This document shows, in pieces, positions 46,170-56,526 of a stretch of DNA of 64,000 nucleotides. How positions within the stretch are numbered: the first letter of the stretch is position 1; each line of letters starts with the position of its first letter. The translations under genes were made by a program, and so were the position numbers. Origin of the DNA: Prosapia bicincta (taxonomy: Eukaryota; Arthropoda; Insecta; Hemiptera; Cercopidae); contig JBAIZL010000024.1 of NCBI GenBank assembly GCA_036971475.1, positions 1 to 64,000 of the forward strand, written 5' to 3'. The notes beneath the pieces were generated by a model that worked only from the letters and a program-made list of their open reading frames with translations, was not told the DNA's origin and did not search any database.

Positions 46170-47052
46170 TAAACTCCCGATTATCCGTGGGCGGATTATC
46201 CGGGGTCTGCATTGTTTTACTAATATCCAATTTTTATTCCAATCAGATTCATGTGTTTAAATTTCCAAACGGTGAATTACTACGAAAATACATATAAGGC
46301 TTAATAGAAGTTAAGATGAAGGGAATAAATATGTAAATATGTACGTACTAATTTTTACACCGAAAGGGAAGCATCCCGACGCGGGCCAGCGAAATAAAAG
46401 GGCGAGCAGACTACTGTATATAAGAGACAATGACAAAATGCTTGGACGCCCGAAAACCTAAAGTGTACCATAAGATTGTAAACAAATGTCAACTAATCTC
46501 GGCTATAAATAGTATAGGACGAGACGTATGCATTATCCATGTATGTCATATACCTTATCGATATTTATGACTTTGTGACACACGTGACACTAGTAGACAC
46601 TGTGCGACAAAATGGTTTTCAAGAAACTTAGATCGCACATTAAAGCTAAATCAATGCTCACAAAAAAAAAAAAAAAACAGACGAAAGTGACAGATTTTTT
46701 TGTTAAAAAGTTAAAGAATTATGTGTAAAGAAAATTACATATGTACATATATACTTACTTTTGACATATACTTATGTACGTATTGTAAATAGTTAGACAT
46801 ATAAATGTACATGTTATAATCCGTCAAATACATCGACATTTTAAATTATTTTCTGTATTTATTTTGCCCTCTGAAAATTATTTGTGAATTGCATTAACCG
46901 GGGTCATTATTTGTGTAACTTATGGTATAATAATCGATTATCAATCGTTTCATAGCGATTCTTGTTCGATTCTTTGTTCATAGCGGATTATCCGGGGAAT
47001 TCGTTATCCGGCGTTGCTGGGCCACCCTATTCCACGGATAATCGGGATTTTA

Positions 47053-47056
<4 letters not shown>
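46167..47056. mobile_element. pogo/Tigger-like DNA transposon derivative
   Basis: Terminal inverted repeats cagtaaactcccgattatcc (left) and the reverse complement of ggataatcgggattttactg (right) match with one difference. The termini begin with CAGT and are flanked by TA, the target duplication of Tc1/mariner-pogo elements. Subterminal gcggattatccgggg words repeat near both ends. At about 890 bp it lacks a full transposase and is non-autonomous. A 38-codon frame at 46612 may be the last trace of the transposase. Confidence 0.8.
46612..46728 (+). CDS. 38-codon remnant ending in a PIP-box-like motif
   Basis: ATG to TAA reads MVFKKLRSHIKAKSMLTK, five lysines, then QTKVTDFF and a basic tail VKKLKNYV. 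QTKVTDFF satisfies the PCNA-interaction consensus Qxxhxx(F/Y)(F/Y) exactly. Drosophila pogo transposase is known to bind PCNA through such a motif, so this may be the fused start and end of a transposase left after internal deletion. The A16 run within the frame makes its length uncertain. Expression is unproven. Confidence 0.35.
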   Translation: MVFKKLRSHIKAKSMLTKKKKKQTKVTDFFVKKLKNYV

Positions 47057-47113
<57 letters not shown>

Positions 47114-47152
47114 AATCCTTGGATGAATGTCTTTTTCTTGTTTTATATATAC

Positions 47153-47222
47153 ACAATTAAACAACACTTTCATAAACAAGAAAGAGATAATAATTCTTGT
47201 TTATGAAAATGTTGTGTAATTA
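47153..47222. repeat. 70-bp hairpin
   Basis: Arms around acaacactttcataaacaag and its inverted copy cttgtttatgaaaatgttgt, separated by about 10 bases, with two or three mismatches. Confidence 0.7.
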
Positions 47223-47714
47223 TATATATATATAAATTCATATTTCAATAAACCTCTATATATTTAATCCCGTATAATGTTAAAGAGTTATATATTTTTA
47301 TACCAACTTTTGAAATAAAAACTTCCATAGATGCATCTGACACTTTTTAAGAACCGATTTAAATAAATTCCTTCAATAAAATTTGTATTCAGTAAATTTT
47401 TCATCACTATTAAAGATATTCTATTAACTACATTAATTTATTTATTGTATAATATTTAGTTAAAATTTTATTATTAAATATTTTTAACAGTTAGTGAATA
47501 TATTAATTTACATTTATATAAATCTGAGTAATTAATTTAATATAATGATAATGAGTTATATATTTTTATTCCAATTTTTTAAGTAAAACTTTCACCACTA
47601 CAATGAACTACTCACTTCTGTTGGTTCTGTCTACTGACTGCCATCTTGTATTTTTTTTATAATAAATTTAACTAGATTACTTACAAAATTAAACATTTTT
47701 CTATTTTCACATAC

Positions 47715-48080
47715 CTCAACTCCTTCAAGTCCTGTTTCTCGAGTTTTACGTGAAGCTGTTTTGTCCCTGATGAACGTCATTGAGTTAAACGCAAACCATT
47801 TGCTTTTGATACAGCTGCCTGCACCGGAAACACGTTTGTTTTTTTTTGTCTCTCGCTGAAACTGGGATATTAGGTTCTTCATTTTCATTTGCACTTTTGC
47901 CTTTGTCGTATTAAACTCAGCTGCGACTTCACTCCACGCACTATTTTTTAAATATTTGTCTTTAAACTGCGACAAGGTTGAGTCCCAAAGGACAGGCTTA
48001 CTACGGTACATCTCAATGAGGTTAAACACCTGCTCACGGGACCACTCAAATTCTTGTTGCAAAGATTTATTATTTTCCAT
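47715..48080 (-). CDS. MADF-BESS protein, exon 1 (MADF domain)
   Basis: Codons 1-122 start MENNKSLQQEFEWSREQVFN. They carry a complete MADF/Myb-SANT-like DNA-binding domain: LIEMYRSKPVLWDSTLSQFK, then W-S-E-V-A, the helix KAKVQMKMKNLISQFQRE, and the conserved KSKWFAFNSMTFI segment. A gtatgt donor follows codon 122 in phase 0 and joins exon 2 at 43275, giving a 256-residue protein. Proteins of this design are the second product of PIF/Harbinger elements and help bring the transposase to DNA. The transposase beside it is dead while this gene is open, so it may be kept for another role or may simply be young. The ATG is the only in-frame start before the domain. Confidence 0.75.
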
Positions 48081-48157
48081 TGCAATATTTAAAGAGATTC
48101 AACACTGTTGAAAAAAACCCGAGTTGCTAGTATAGCCGGAAACTTGATCGTTGTGTG

Positions 48158-48426
48158 TAGCGAAGTAGTGGGGCTGTTGCCAACATAAAGCCGCCTTTAC
48201 ACTGGAGTTGGCAACACGTGTTGCCAACATTTGTTGGAAAAAATTAAGAAAAGTTCTTTAATCTGTTGGAAAGAATTGTAGTTGAAAACCAAAATTATCA
48301 TTTTGGCGACAGAAATTTTGTTTCTCAATAAAAGTCGAAAAAAATCAAAGGAGGTTGATAACATATGTTGCCAACAAATGTTTCCCTGTGTTTCTAACGT
48401 TGGCAACAGCCCCCACTACTCGCTGC
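48158..48426. repeat. inverted repeat cluster with GTTGCCAACA motifs
   Basis: Outer arms gtagtggggctgttgccaac (about 48166) and the inverse of cgttggcaacagcccccact (about 48402) face each other. Between them is a perfect 20-base palindrome, ttggcaacacgtgttgccaa, at 48208-48227. Immediately left is an end-like taaagccgcctttacactgg word resembling Harbinger termini in this window. A related inverted segment lies at 48987-49050 and pairs with 48214-48280. These repeated words could be transposase-binding sites of a Harbinger-type MITE. Confidence 0.55.
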
Positions 48427-49242
48427 TTACCAGGTCTTGTTGCTAGTACACTCTCCCAGGATTTAACAGAATTTAGTTACCACAGCTAATGATAAAATAA
48501 TGTAATTAATAGAAAAAATGTATTAGATGTTGGAAAAATTACTTAATACAAATTTTATTTAACGAATTCAATTGAAATCTGCGCTTAAAATGTCATACGC
48601 GTCTAAGAAAGTTTTTAAATAAATTGGAATAAAAATATATAACTCATTATAGTAATTATAGAATTAATTATAGTAAGATTTATGGAAATATAAATTGATT
48701 TATTAATTAACTGGGTAAAAATATTTAATAACATTCAACTGTAATAATATAGGCTACTGGACATTTTGTATTTAACTAGCAAGTGAGGAAATCTTTTGCT
48801 GCAACTATTGTTTCCGATCGAACCGATGTGTTGGCAAAATTCGTTTTCAGTTCTTGTGTAAATGCTGCTTAAGAGAGACAGGAAACATTTGTTGGCAGCA
48901 AATGTTGACAACTTCCTTTGAGATTTACCGATTTCTGATGGTAAACAAAATTTATGTAATCTCACGGTATTTCTATTGTCCACTTTATTCGTTTCCAACA
49001 AATTAAAGAACTTTTCTTATTTTTTGCCAACAAATGTTGGCAACACGTGTCTCAAATCACTAGATCTAAACGTAGATATAAACGTGGAATGTATAAAGAG
49101 AAATAAATAAAGTGCTAGAACGGGAAAAATAATAACAATATTACTAGTAATCAAGGCAGAAGACTCGTAAAGTCTGAAATGAAGAATACTGATTATATTA
49201 AACGAAAAGGTAAAGAAAATAAGTCAACTTATTTTAAACATA

Positions 49243-51063
49243 CAGTAGATCTCCAACTATCCCATTCAATAGGGACCGGGTCCCATTAGGATAAATGGAA
49301 ATTCTAATAATTGGATTTTGTCGGAAAAGGGCCATTTTTAATTAATTATTGTAAGTATGTTGCAAATGGGAGAACACATTGTTTTTAAAAAATATTTTCC
49401 AAATTTTCTGAGCTAAGACCTTAGATTTTCCACACAGAATCGAACAGAAATTGGATTTCCTGTAGAACGCTGTTGGAAAAATCATATGAAAACGGTGTCA
49501 TCTAATTCTTTTTTGCTGCATTCATTAATTTTCTTGAAGAACTTTCGTATTCATTTTAAAGAATTGACACGAAGTGTTTAAAAGTGTAGATTTGATAATT
49601 TTATGCCTAAAAACATTGATTGTCTAACACGTTACCCCTCAGCCTTAATTAGCCTAATTAGCCGCAATTCCTTTATCTCATTGATTGTCTAACACGTTAC
49701 CCCTCAGCCTTAATTAGCCTAATTAGTCTAATTCCTTTATCTCATTGATTGTCTAACACGTTACCCTCAGCCTTAATTAGCCTAATTAGCCGTAATTCCT
49801 TTATCTCATTGATTGTCTAACACGTTACCCCTCAGCCTTAATTAGCCTAATTAGCCGTAATTCCTTTATCTCATTGATTGTCTAACACGTTACCCCTCAG
49901 CCTTAATTAGCCTAATTAGCCGTAATTCCTTTATCTCATTGATTGTCTAACACGTTACCCCTCAGCCTTAATTAGCCGTAATTCCTTTATCTCATTGATT
50001 GTCTAACACGTTACCCCTCAGCCTTAATTAGCCTAATTAGCCGTAATTCCTTTATCTCATTGATTGTCTAACACGTTACCCCTCAGCCTTAATTAGCCTA
50101 ATTCCTTTATCTCATTGATTGTCCAACACGTTACGCCTCAGCCTTAATTAGCCTAATTAGCCGTAATTCCTTTATCTCATTGATTGTCTAACACGTTACC
50201 CCTCAGCCTTAATTAGCCTAATTAGCCGTAATTCCTTTATCTCATTGATTGTCTAACACGTTACCCCTCAGCCTTAATTAGCCTAATTAGCCGTAATTCC
50301 TTTATCTCATTGATTGTCTAACACGTTACGCCTCAGCCTTAATTAGCCTAATTAGCCGTAATTCCTTTATCTCATTGATTGTCTAACACGTTACCCCTCA
50401 GCTTTAATTAGCCTAATTAGCCGTAATTCCTTTATCTCATTGATTGTCTAACACGTTACCCCTCAGCCTTAATTAGCCTAATTAGCCGTAATTCCTTTAT
50501 CTCATTGATTGTCTAACACGTTACCCCTCAGCCTTAATTAGCCTAATTAGCCGTAATTCCTTTATCTCATTGATTGTCTAACACGTTACCCCTCAGCCTT
50601 AATTAGCCTAATTAGCCGTAATTCCTTTATCTCATTGATTGTCTAACACGTTACCCCTCAGCCTTAATTAGCCTAATTAGCCGTAATTCCTTTATCTCAT
50701 TCATCTATAATTACTTTATCCGCGAACGATAAAGGCAACTCGTTTTTATCACAAACAAAACAACAGACTGATAGGAAAAAGTACCATCAAAGACATACAG
50801 CCTGAATAATGAAAACGAATAGTACAAGTCGGGCCGGCCACCGGACGCAGGATGACAGCCAACTATACAGAACTGTACTAAGACGATGACTCAATATTCA
50901 AACATCCATCGCCTTCACCAGCTTCGCGGAGAAAAGGGTAATAGCACATGTAAACAAAATCATTATTTCGGAAATTGCAGTAAGTGTCCGTTTTTTTTTT
51001 TTTTTTTTTTTTTTCTCAAAGTAATTCGGATAATCAGCGATTTGGAGAGTTGGAGTTCTACGG
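49243..51063. mobile_element. pogo-like element carrying a minisatellite
   Basis: The left end, after TA, reads cagtagatctccaactatcc. The right end, before TA, is the inverse of ccgtagaactccaactctcc. The pair matches at most of 18 positions and resembles pogo-type ends, as does the inner cgctgattatccgaatt word. Inside are the 65-bp minisatellite (49614-50703), unique sequence with no recognisable transposase, and a T22 run near 50993. Confidence 0.45.
49614..50703. repeat. 65-bp minisatellite, about 17 copies
   Basis: Unit cattgattgtctaacacgtt, acccctcagccttaattagc, ctaattagccgtaattcctt, tatct. Two copies are shortened by deletion between the ttaattagc and ctaattagc words (about 49970 and 50095). 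Otherwise substitutions are rare. Confidence 0.97.
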
Positions 51064-51065
51064 TA

Positions 51066-51470
51066 CTTTTTAAATTACAACGATATGACGTCACTCATAT
51101 GCTGAAACTTCTGCGAAGACAAGCTTCACCGTGAAGGTCAGCCAATAAATAAACATTTTACACAACCAACAATTGATAATGAAGGATGAAATGTTTAGTG
51201 TTAAATTAATGTTTACCTTAAGTACGAAGACGTTCACTCTTAGACGCTGAACTATTGACTAGTACCAAGTCTCGTGAAATTAAAATATCCCCAAGAAAGT
51301 AATTTGAAAATGTGGGTTGGTGTTTATGTTCATGAACTGCATTGCTCTGTTTATACAGAAATAATGGCAAAGCATATGGCATAGAATACGATGAAACAAC
51401 TAACTATTGTAAATAAAATAAAAATCTATTAAAACATTTGTTATCTTGTGGCGCTGGTGATTCAAAGATA
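51066..51470. other. AT-rich spacer before the retrotransposon
   Basis: No feature recognised between the pogo-like element and the BEL/Pao target duplication. Confidence 0.5.
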
Positions 51471-51475
51471 CACCC

Positions 51476-51806
51476 TGTTGTGAATGCAATAATATAATAC
51501 TCTATGACAATCCTCTATGAAAAAAAAGAAGAAAAAGAACATTATATAAATTAACAGATGATTTGTAATTGTTTTAGTTTTTTCTCAGTTCTTTGTTTAG
51601 AGTTTTGTTTTAAGAAAGATGTGAAGTAATAAATAGTGTTTAAATATGAAATAAGTTTTATTACCAGCATAATTATATAAATATGACGAGTGTTCCGCCT
51701 GTAGCGGCAGTGTCAAAAGTTTATAGAAATAACAACTGTAACATAAATATAAATATGACGAGTGTTCCGCCTGTAGCGGCAGTGTCAAAAGTTTATAGAA
51801 ACAACA
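51476..51806 (+). repeat. 5' LTR, 331 bp, with internal 72-bp duplication
   Basis: Same as the 259-bp 3' LTR except for a tandem copy of 72 bases (units starting at 51679 and 51751) covering tgacgagtgttccgcctgta and gcggcagtgtcaaaagttta. An AATAAA lies in aagtaataaatag near 51629. The promoter is not evident beyond AT-rich sequence. Confidence 0.95.
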
Positions 51807-51807
51807 T

Positions 51808-51827
51808 ATGGCGACCGTGACAGGATT
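51808..51827 (+). other. primer-binding site
   Basis: atggcgaccgtgacaggatt follows the LTR by one or two bases. TGG would pair with a tRNA CCA end, and tggcgaccgtgac is a word used by elements primed by arginine tRNA (from memory). Confidence 0.6.
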
Positions 51828-51876
51828 ATAATTTGGTTACAGTTAAAATCTATGATCCATTAGTAAGTATTTTATA

Positions 51877-54800
51877 ATGGATGCTCTGAAAAAGAAAAGA
51901 AAATTGTTTAGAACTGGATTTTCACGTTTACACAATACATTATTAGAATCCATAAAAAATGAAGATGATGTGATTTTGTTAAAAGCTAATTTAGAGCTAT
52001 TACGTGAAAAACATAATCAATTGGAGGTCTTAGACCGAGAAATTATTGAAGTTTTACTAAATGAAAATGCATCTACTGAAGTTTTAGAAAATGAGGTAGA
52101 ATCTGCCGATGAATACTCAGGCAAGTTTAAAATAGTTGAGTATTTAGTTGAACAGGCTATTGACAAGGCTAGGCCTAAGACAGATACTAGTGTGAATGTA
52201 GAAAAACGTAAATTTAAGTTACCCACACTTGAGTTTAAAAAGTTTGGTGGTGATATTAGTGATTGGTTGCCGTTTTGGGGCCAATTTAAGAAAATCCATG
52301 AAGACCCCTGTATTGATTCTGATGACAAGTATCAGTATCTCCTGCAAGCGACTATCCCTAATACTAAGGCTAGGGAAATTGTCGAGAGTTTTCCCCCATG
52401 TGGACGTAGTTATGAACAGGCTATTGAACATTTAAAATCTCGCTTTGCCAAAGATGACCTGTTAGTAGAGTTTTACATAAGAGAAATCTTGAAAATTGTA
52501 ATAACATTAAATAGCAGTGAAAGTAAAATTACTATTTCCTCACTTTATGATCAAATTGAGTCAAAACTAAGGTGTTTAGAAACTTTAGGTGTAACAAAGG
52601 AGAAGTACGCTGCTATGCTCTTCCCATTAGTAGAATCTTGTCTCAGGGAGGATTTATTAATAGCTTGGCAGAGAAGTAGGCCTAACTCTCAACAGGACGA
52701 GACCGCGTCAGAAAGTAAAAGTAGGCTAGATAGCCTAATGAATTTTTTGAAAATTGAAGTGGAGGGAGAAGAAAGAATAAACTTAGCTAAACAGGGATTT
52801 GGTTTACAAAAAACAAAAGTATCAACAGGTGATAATCCTACGAGTTCATATAAAAGAGACTTTGCAAGTAAAGATAAGCATATTAAAAATACAAGAAGGC
52901 CTACCAGCAATGTTACAGCAGCTGGCCTTGTAAATGTAAAATCAAATACGTCTACAGTAAGCACAGATAAGACGAAGTTATCGATGTGTGTGTTTTGTGA
53001 CGGTGGTCATTTAAGTGAAAACTGTTTTAAAGCTAGGGACATGTCTTTAGAAGAAAGGCAGAATATTCTTACTAGCAAAAGGTGTTGCTTTTCTTGTACA
53101 AAAGTAGGACATTTAAGTAAACATTGCAGAGCTATTGTTAAATGTATTATTTGTAATGGAAAACATGTACCACTTATGTGTTCAAAGTTGCAGAATAATT
53201 TTAATAGGTCTAACATTAAACCTAAATGCGAGGAAAAAGAAGCTGAGCCCAATTTTGAGAATTCCTTGTCCAATGTGAATGGCAATCAGGTTTACATGCA
53301 AACTCTTGTTGTCAAGGCTGTTAGTGACACAAAAGAACTCCATGTGCGTTTACTTTTTGACAGTGGATCCCAGAGGTCATACATAAGGAAATCGACTGTT
53401 GAAAAAATGAAATATGACACTTGTGGTGAAGAAACATTATTACATGGCCTGTTTGGAGGAGAGGTCACTAAGCCTCGCAATCATGCATGCTACAAAGTCA
53501 GACTACAAAGTATAGATAAAACATATTCTTGTAATTTCAAGGCACTTAGTGAAATAAATATTTGTACTTATGTTCCTGCCTTGAAACCAGGAAGATGGAC
53601 TGATGAACTGATGGAAAGAGGTATTAAATTGTTTCAGGATGCAGACAGTCCAATTGAGATATTAATTGGGGCTGACATATATGGGAAACTTCTAACTGGA
53701 AGAAAAGAGGTTCTAGATTGTGGTATTATAGCCCTTGAAACTCATTTAGGATGGGTTTTGACAGGAAAATTTCAAGAAAGTAAAGAATTTAGTTCTATGA
53801 CAGCACTTTCTATGTTTGTACAAAGTAATTCAATATGCAAGCTGTGGGAAATGGATGTTTTAGGTATAAAAGACCCACTACAGACCAGAAGCAAACAAGA
53901 AATTGAACATTCTGTTCAAACACAATTTTTGGAAACTGTGAGAGTAAATGAAGAAGGACGCTATGAAGTCAAATTACCTTGGTCCGAAGACCACCCAGAA
54001 GTTCCAAGAAATTTCAATCTTGCAAAAAAAAGGCTTGAAAACTCAGTGAAAAAGCTAACAAATGAAAGTTTATATAATGTATATAACAATGTGTTTTCAG
54101 ATTGGCTGGAAGATGGTGTTATTGAGGAAATCCCAATAAGCAAATGGGATGAAGGTCACTATTTACCTCATAGACCAGTGATAAAAGAAAACAGCACCAC
54201 TGCAGTAAGACCGGTTTTTGATGCCTCGTCTAAAGAAAAGGGTTACTATTCCCTTAATCAGTGTTTGGAAATAGGTATTAACTTAATTGAAATAATACCA
54301 GCTTTGCTTTTACGTTTTCGACTTTATAAAATAGGAGTTATCGCTGACATAAAAAAGGCGTTTTTGCAAATAAGTTTGTATGAAGAGGACAGAGATTTCC
54401 TAAGATTTCTGTGGCAAAACACAGATGGATCACTCAAGATTTTCCGACATAGAAGAGTTGTTTTTGGAGTCTCAAGTAGTCCATTTTTGCTCAATGCCGT
54501 CATCAACTACCACCTGCAGAAGTATTTAGTACCGTGTGCTGAAGACAATCAATTTTCTAAATGTACAATAGAAAAGTTGTTTAAAAGTTTCTATGTTGAT
54601 AACTGTGTTACAGGTGTAAATAATGAAAGGGATTTGAAACAGTTCATTTCAGAAGCAATACAAATATTTTCTTTGGGAAAGTTTGAGCTGCGAGGATGGG
54701 AATATACTGAACCTGGTCTGGAAGACAAGACAGAGGCTTCAGTCCTAGGTCTCACCTGGGACAAGAAAGAAGACACAATTTCTGTGAGTTTTCATAAAAT

Positions 54801-56526
54801 AGTAAATTTAGAAGAGAACTTGGTAACACAACGTGTTATATTGTCCACTGCACACAGATTGTTCGATCCTATTGGATTCACTTGTCCTATTTCCATATGC
54901 CCTAAGTTATTATTGCAGGAATGCTGGAAAGATAATTGTGGGTGGGACAAAGAAGTACCAGAAGAAATCAAACAACGATTCAATATATGGTTTCAGGAAC
55001 TCGATCAATTAAAAGAGATGAAGATTCCACGATGGCTACAAGGTGTGGATGACGTAATCATTTCTGTATCAGTTCACATATTTTGTGATGCCAGCAAATT
55101 TGCGTACTCAACAGCAGTATTTATGCGTTTTGAACTTAGTACATGTATTCAGTTACAGCTAATCCAGGCAAAGTCACGTGTAGCACCTGTAAAGAAGATG
55201 ACAATACCCAGACTTGAACTAATGGCTGCTACTATAGGTGCTAGATTAGGTTCTTCAGTAGTGCAAGAATTAAGAGATGAAAACAAATTTGAATGTAATA
55301 TTAAATTTTTTTATTGGAGTGACTCTTCTACAGTAATAGCTTGGATTAAAAGAGAAGAAAACTGGGGAGTATTTGTTAGAAATAGAGTTGAAGAAATCTG
55401 CAGCCTCACTTCCAGAACATCTTGGCGGCACATTCCCGGCACTATGAATCCAGCAGACTTGCCCAGTAGAGGATGTTCAGTTTCCAGGTTGATTAGTTCC
55501 AGATGGTGGGAGGGCCCGTCATGGTTGAAGTTGCCTGAAGATACCTGGCCATCAAATGAACCTGAACCTGACGAAGAATTAATTTCTTTAGAAAAAAAGA
55601 AAGGACCTACACCTTCATTTTTAAGTAATAATTACCCAAAAGATTGGTTTTATTACTTTTCAAATGATTTTGATAAGATTGTGTGTGTTTTTGCATGGTT
55701 GCTGAGATTTATTCATAATTGTAACCCCTCAAAGAAGGAAAAGTGTGTGAGTAAAGTTTTGTCATGTAAGGAGATTATTGAAGCTAACAATTTTATAATT
55801 AGAATTGTTCAACAGCAATCATTTGAAGGAATAAGGGACCCTAAATTGGCTTCATTGTCACCATTTATGGCTGCTGATGGTATTATAAGGCTAAAGACAA
55901 AATTAACAGAAAGAAAGGATTTGGAAAATTTTAAATTTCCTGTTGTTCTACCATCAAAACATGACATTGTAGATATTCTTATTCTTACAATACATAAGAG
56001 ATCATGTCATGTGGGAGTTCAAGGTCTCTTAAGTTTATTAAGAGAAAACTATTGGATATTGAGAGGAAGAAAAACAATAAGTAATACTTTGAAAAAATGT
56101 ATTCCTTGTCAGAGACATAATTCAAAAAATGTAGAAACAATCACTCCACCCTTACCTGAAAGTAGAGTACGAGATGCCGCAGTATTTGAAGTGGTTGGAA
56201 TTGATTTTGCGGGACCTTTGTTTCTACGAGATGGCAGTAAAGTTTGGATCTGCATATTCACTTGTGCAGTATACCGTGCTGTTCATTTGGAGTTAGTAAA
56301 GTTTCTTTCTGTCGAAGCATTTATAGATACACTTAGAAGATTTATTGCAAGGCGAGGAAGACCATCAATAATATATAGTGACAATGGTACCAATTTCACA
56401 GGTACAGAAAAGGCATTTAAAATTCTAGATTGGAATGCTATCTTAAAATATAGCTCATGCCAACAAATTGACTGGAGGTTTAACCCTCCCTCTGCGGATG
56501 GTGGGAGCGACTCATCCGACTCATGA
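51877..56526 (+). CDS. BEL/Pao Gag-Pol polyprotein, truncated in integrase
   Basis: 1549 codons. Domains in order: coiled, charged Gag N-terminus; DUF1759-type Gag region (about 115-260); cysteine-histidine knuckles (CVFCDGGHLSENC near 371, CCFSCTKVGHLSKHC near 403, and a CIIC...C variant near 423); aspartic protease with LLFDSGS (about 492); reverse transcriptase with VFDAS (about 780) and YVDN near 906 where YVDD is usual; RNase H (FCDAS near 1069, SDSSTVIAW near 1148); integrase HHCC zinc-binding region (1372-1415) and core with the first two acidic residues (GIDF near 1442, SDNGTNF near 1501). The frame then changes and ends in a TGA after GGSDSSDS. The third catalytic acid is not in this product. 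The first ATG after the primer-binding site was chosen. Confidence 0.95.
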   Translation: MDALKKKRKLFRTGFSRLHNTLLESIKNEDDVILLKANLELLREKHNQLEVLDREIIEVLLNENASTEVLENEVESADEYSGKFKIVEYLVEQAIDKARPKTDTSVNVEKRKFKLPTLEFKKFGGDISDWLPFWGQFKKIHEDPCIDSDDKYQYLLQATIPNTKAREIVESFPPCGRSYEQAIEHLKSRFAKDDLLVEFYIREILKIVITLNSSESKITISSLYDQIESKLRCLETLGVTKEKYAAMLFPLVESCLREDLLIAWQRSRPNSQQDETASESKSRLDSLMNFLKIEVEGEERINLAKQGFGLQKTKVSTGDNPTSSYKRDFASKDKHIKNTRRPTSNVTAAGLVNVKSNTSTVSTDKTKLSMCVFCDGGHLSENCFKARDMSLEERQNILTSKRCCFSCTKVGHLSKHCRAIVKCIICNGKHVPLMCSKLQNNFNRSNIKPKCEEKEAEPNFENSLSNVNGNQVYMQTLVVKAVSDTKELHVRLLFDSGSQRSYIRKSTVEKMKYDTCGEETLLHGLFGGEVTKPRNHACYKVRLQSIDKTYSCNFKALSEINICTYVPALKPGRWTDELMERGIKLFQDADSPIEILIGADIYGKLLTGRKEVLDCGIIALETHLGWVLTGKFQESKEFSSMTALSMFVQSNSICKLWEMDVLGIKDPLQTRSKQEIEHSVQTQFLETVRVNEEGRYEVKLPWSEDHPEVPRNFNLAKKRLENSVKKLTNESLYNVYNNVFSDWLEDGVIEEIPISKWDEGHYLPHRPVIKENSTTAVRPVFDASSKEKGYYSLNQCLEIGINLIEIIPALLLRFRLYKIGVIADIKKAFLQISLYEEDRDFLRFLWQNTDGSLKIFRHRRVVFGVSSSPFLLNAVINYHLQKYLVPCAEDNQFSKCTIEKLFKSFYVDNCVTGVNNERDLKQFISEAIQIFSLGKFELRGWEYTEPGLEDKTEASVLGLTWDKKEDTISVSFHKIVNLEENLVTQRVILSTAHRLFDPIGFTCPISICPKLLLQECWKDNCGWDKEVPEEIKQRFNIWFQELDQLKEMKIPRWLQGVDDVIISVSVHIFCDASKFAYSTAVFMRFELSTCIQLQLIQAKSRVAPVKKMTIPRLELMAATIGARLGSSVVQELRDENKFECNIKFFYWSDSSTVIAWIKREENWGVFVRNRVEEICSLTSRTSWRHIPGTMNPADLPSRGCSVSRLISSRWWEGPSWLKLPEDTWPSNEPEPDEELISLEKKKGPTPSFLSNNYPKDWFYYFSNDFDKIVCVFAWLLRFIHNCNPSKKEKCVSKVLSCKEIIEANNFIIRIVQQQSFEGIRDPKLASLSPFMAADGIIRLKTKLTERKDLENFKFPVVLPSKHDIVDILILTIHKRSCHVGVQGLLSLLRENYWILRGRKTISNTLKKCIPCQRHNSKNVETITPPLPESRVRDAAVFEVVGIDFAGPLFLRDGSKVWICIFTCAVYRAVHLELVKFLSVEAFIDTLRRFIARRGRPSIIYSDNGTNFTGTEKAFKILDWNAILKYSSCQQIDWRFNPPSADGGSDSSDS

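Larger units (their letters stand above)
46092..47137. repeat. hairpin element with (TA)n centre, split by a nested transposon
   Basis: Left aaagacattcatccaaggat followed by tacaatata(TA)n, and right (TA)n tattgtaatccttggatgaa followed by tgtcttt, are inverted copies. The (TA)n tracts run at 46121-46165 and 47057-47110. Between them sits the pogo/Tigger derivative. Before that insertion this was probably a simple hairpin with a TA-repeat tip. Confidence 0.75.
43276..47714 (-). other. phase-0 intron of the MADF-BESS gene, 4.4 kb, full of insertions
   Basis: GT-AG intron inferred from gtatgt at 47714 and cag at 43276. It contains a GC-richer unassigned segment (43380-43980), a 3-copy 43-bp repeat, the foldback element at 45785, the hairpin with nested pogo derivative at 46092-47137 and several copies of a 75-bp AT-rich motif. 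Confidence 0.65.

Noticed and set aside
45988..46230. 80-codon frame with long Tyr-Ile runs
   Set aside because: Translation of (TA)n tracts across element boundaries.
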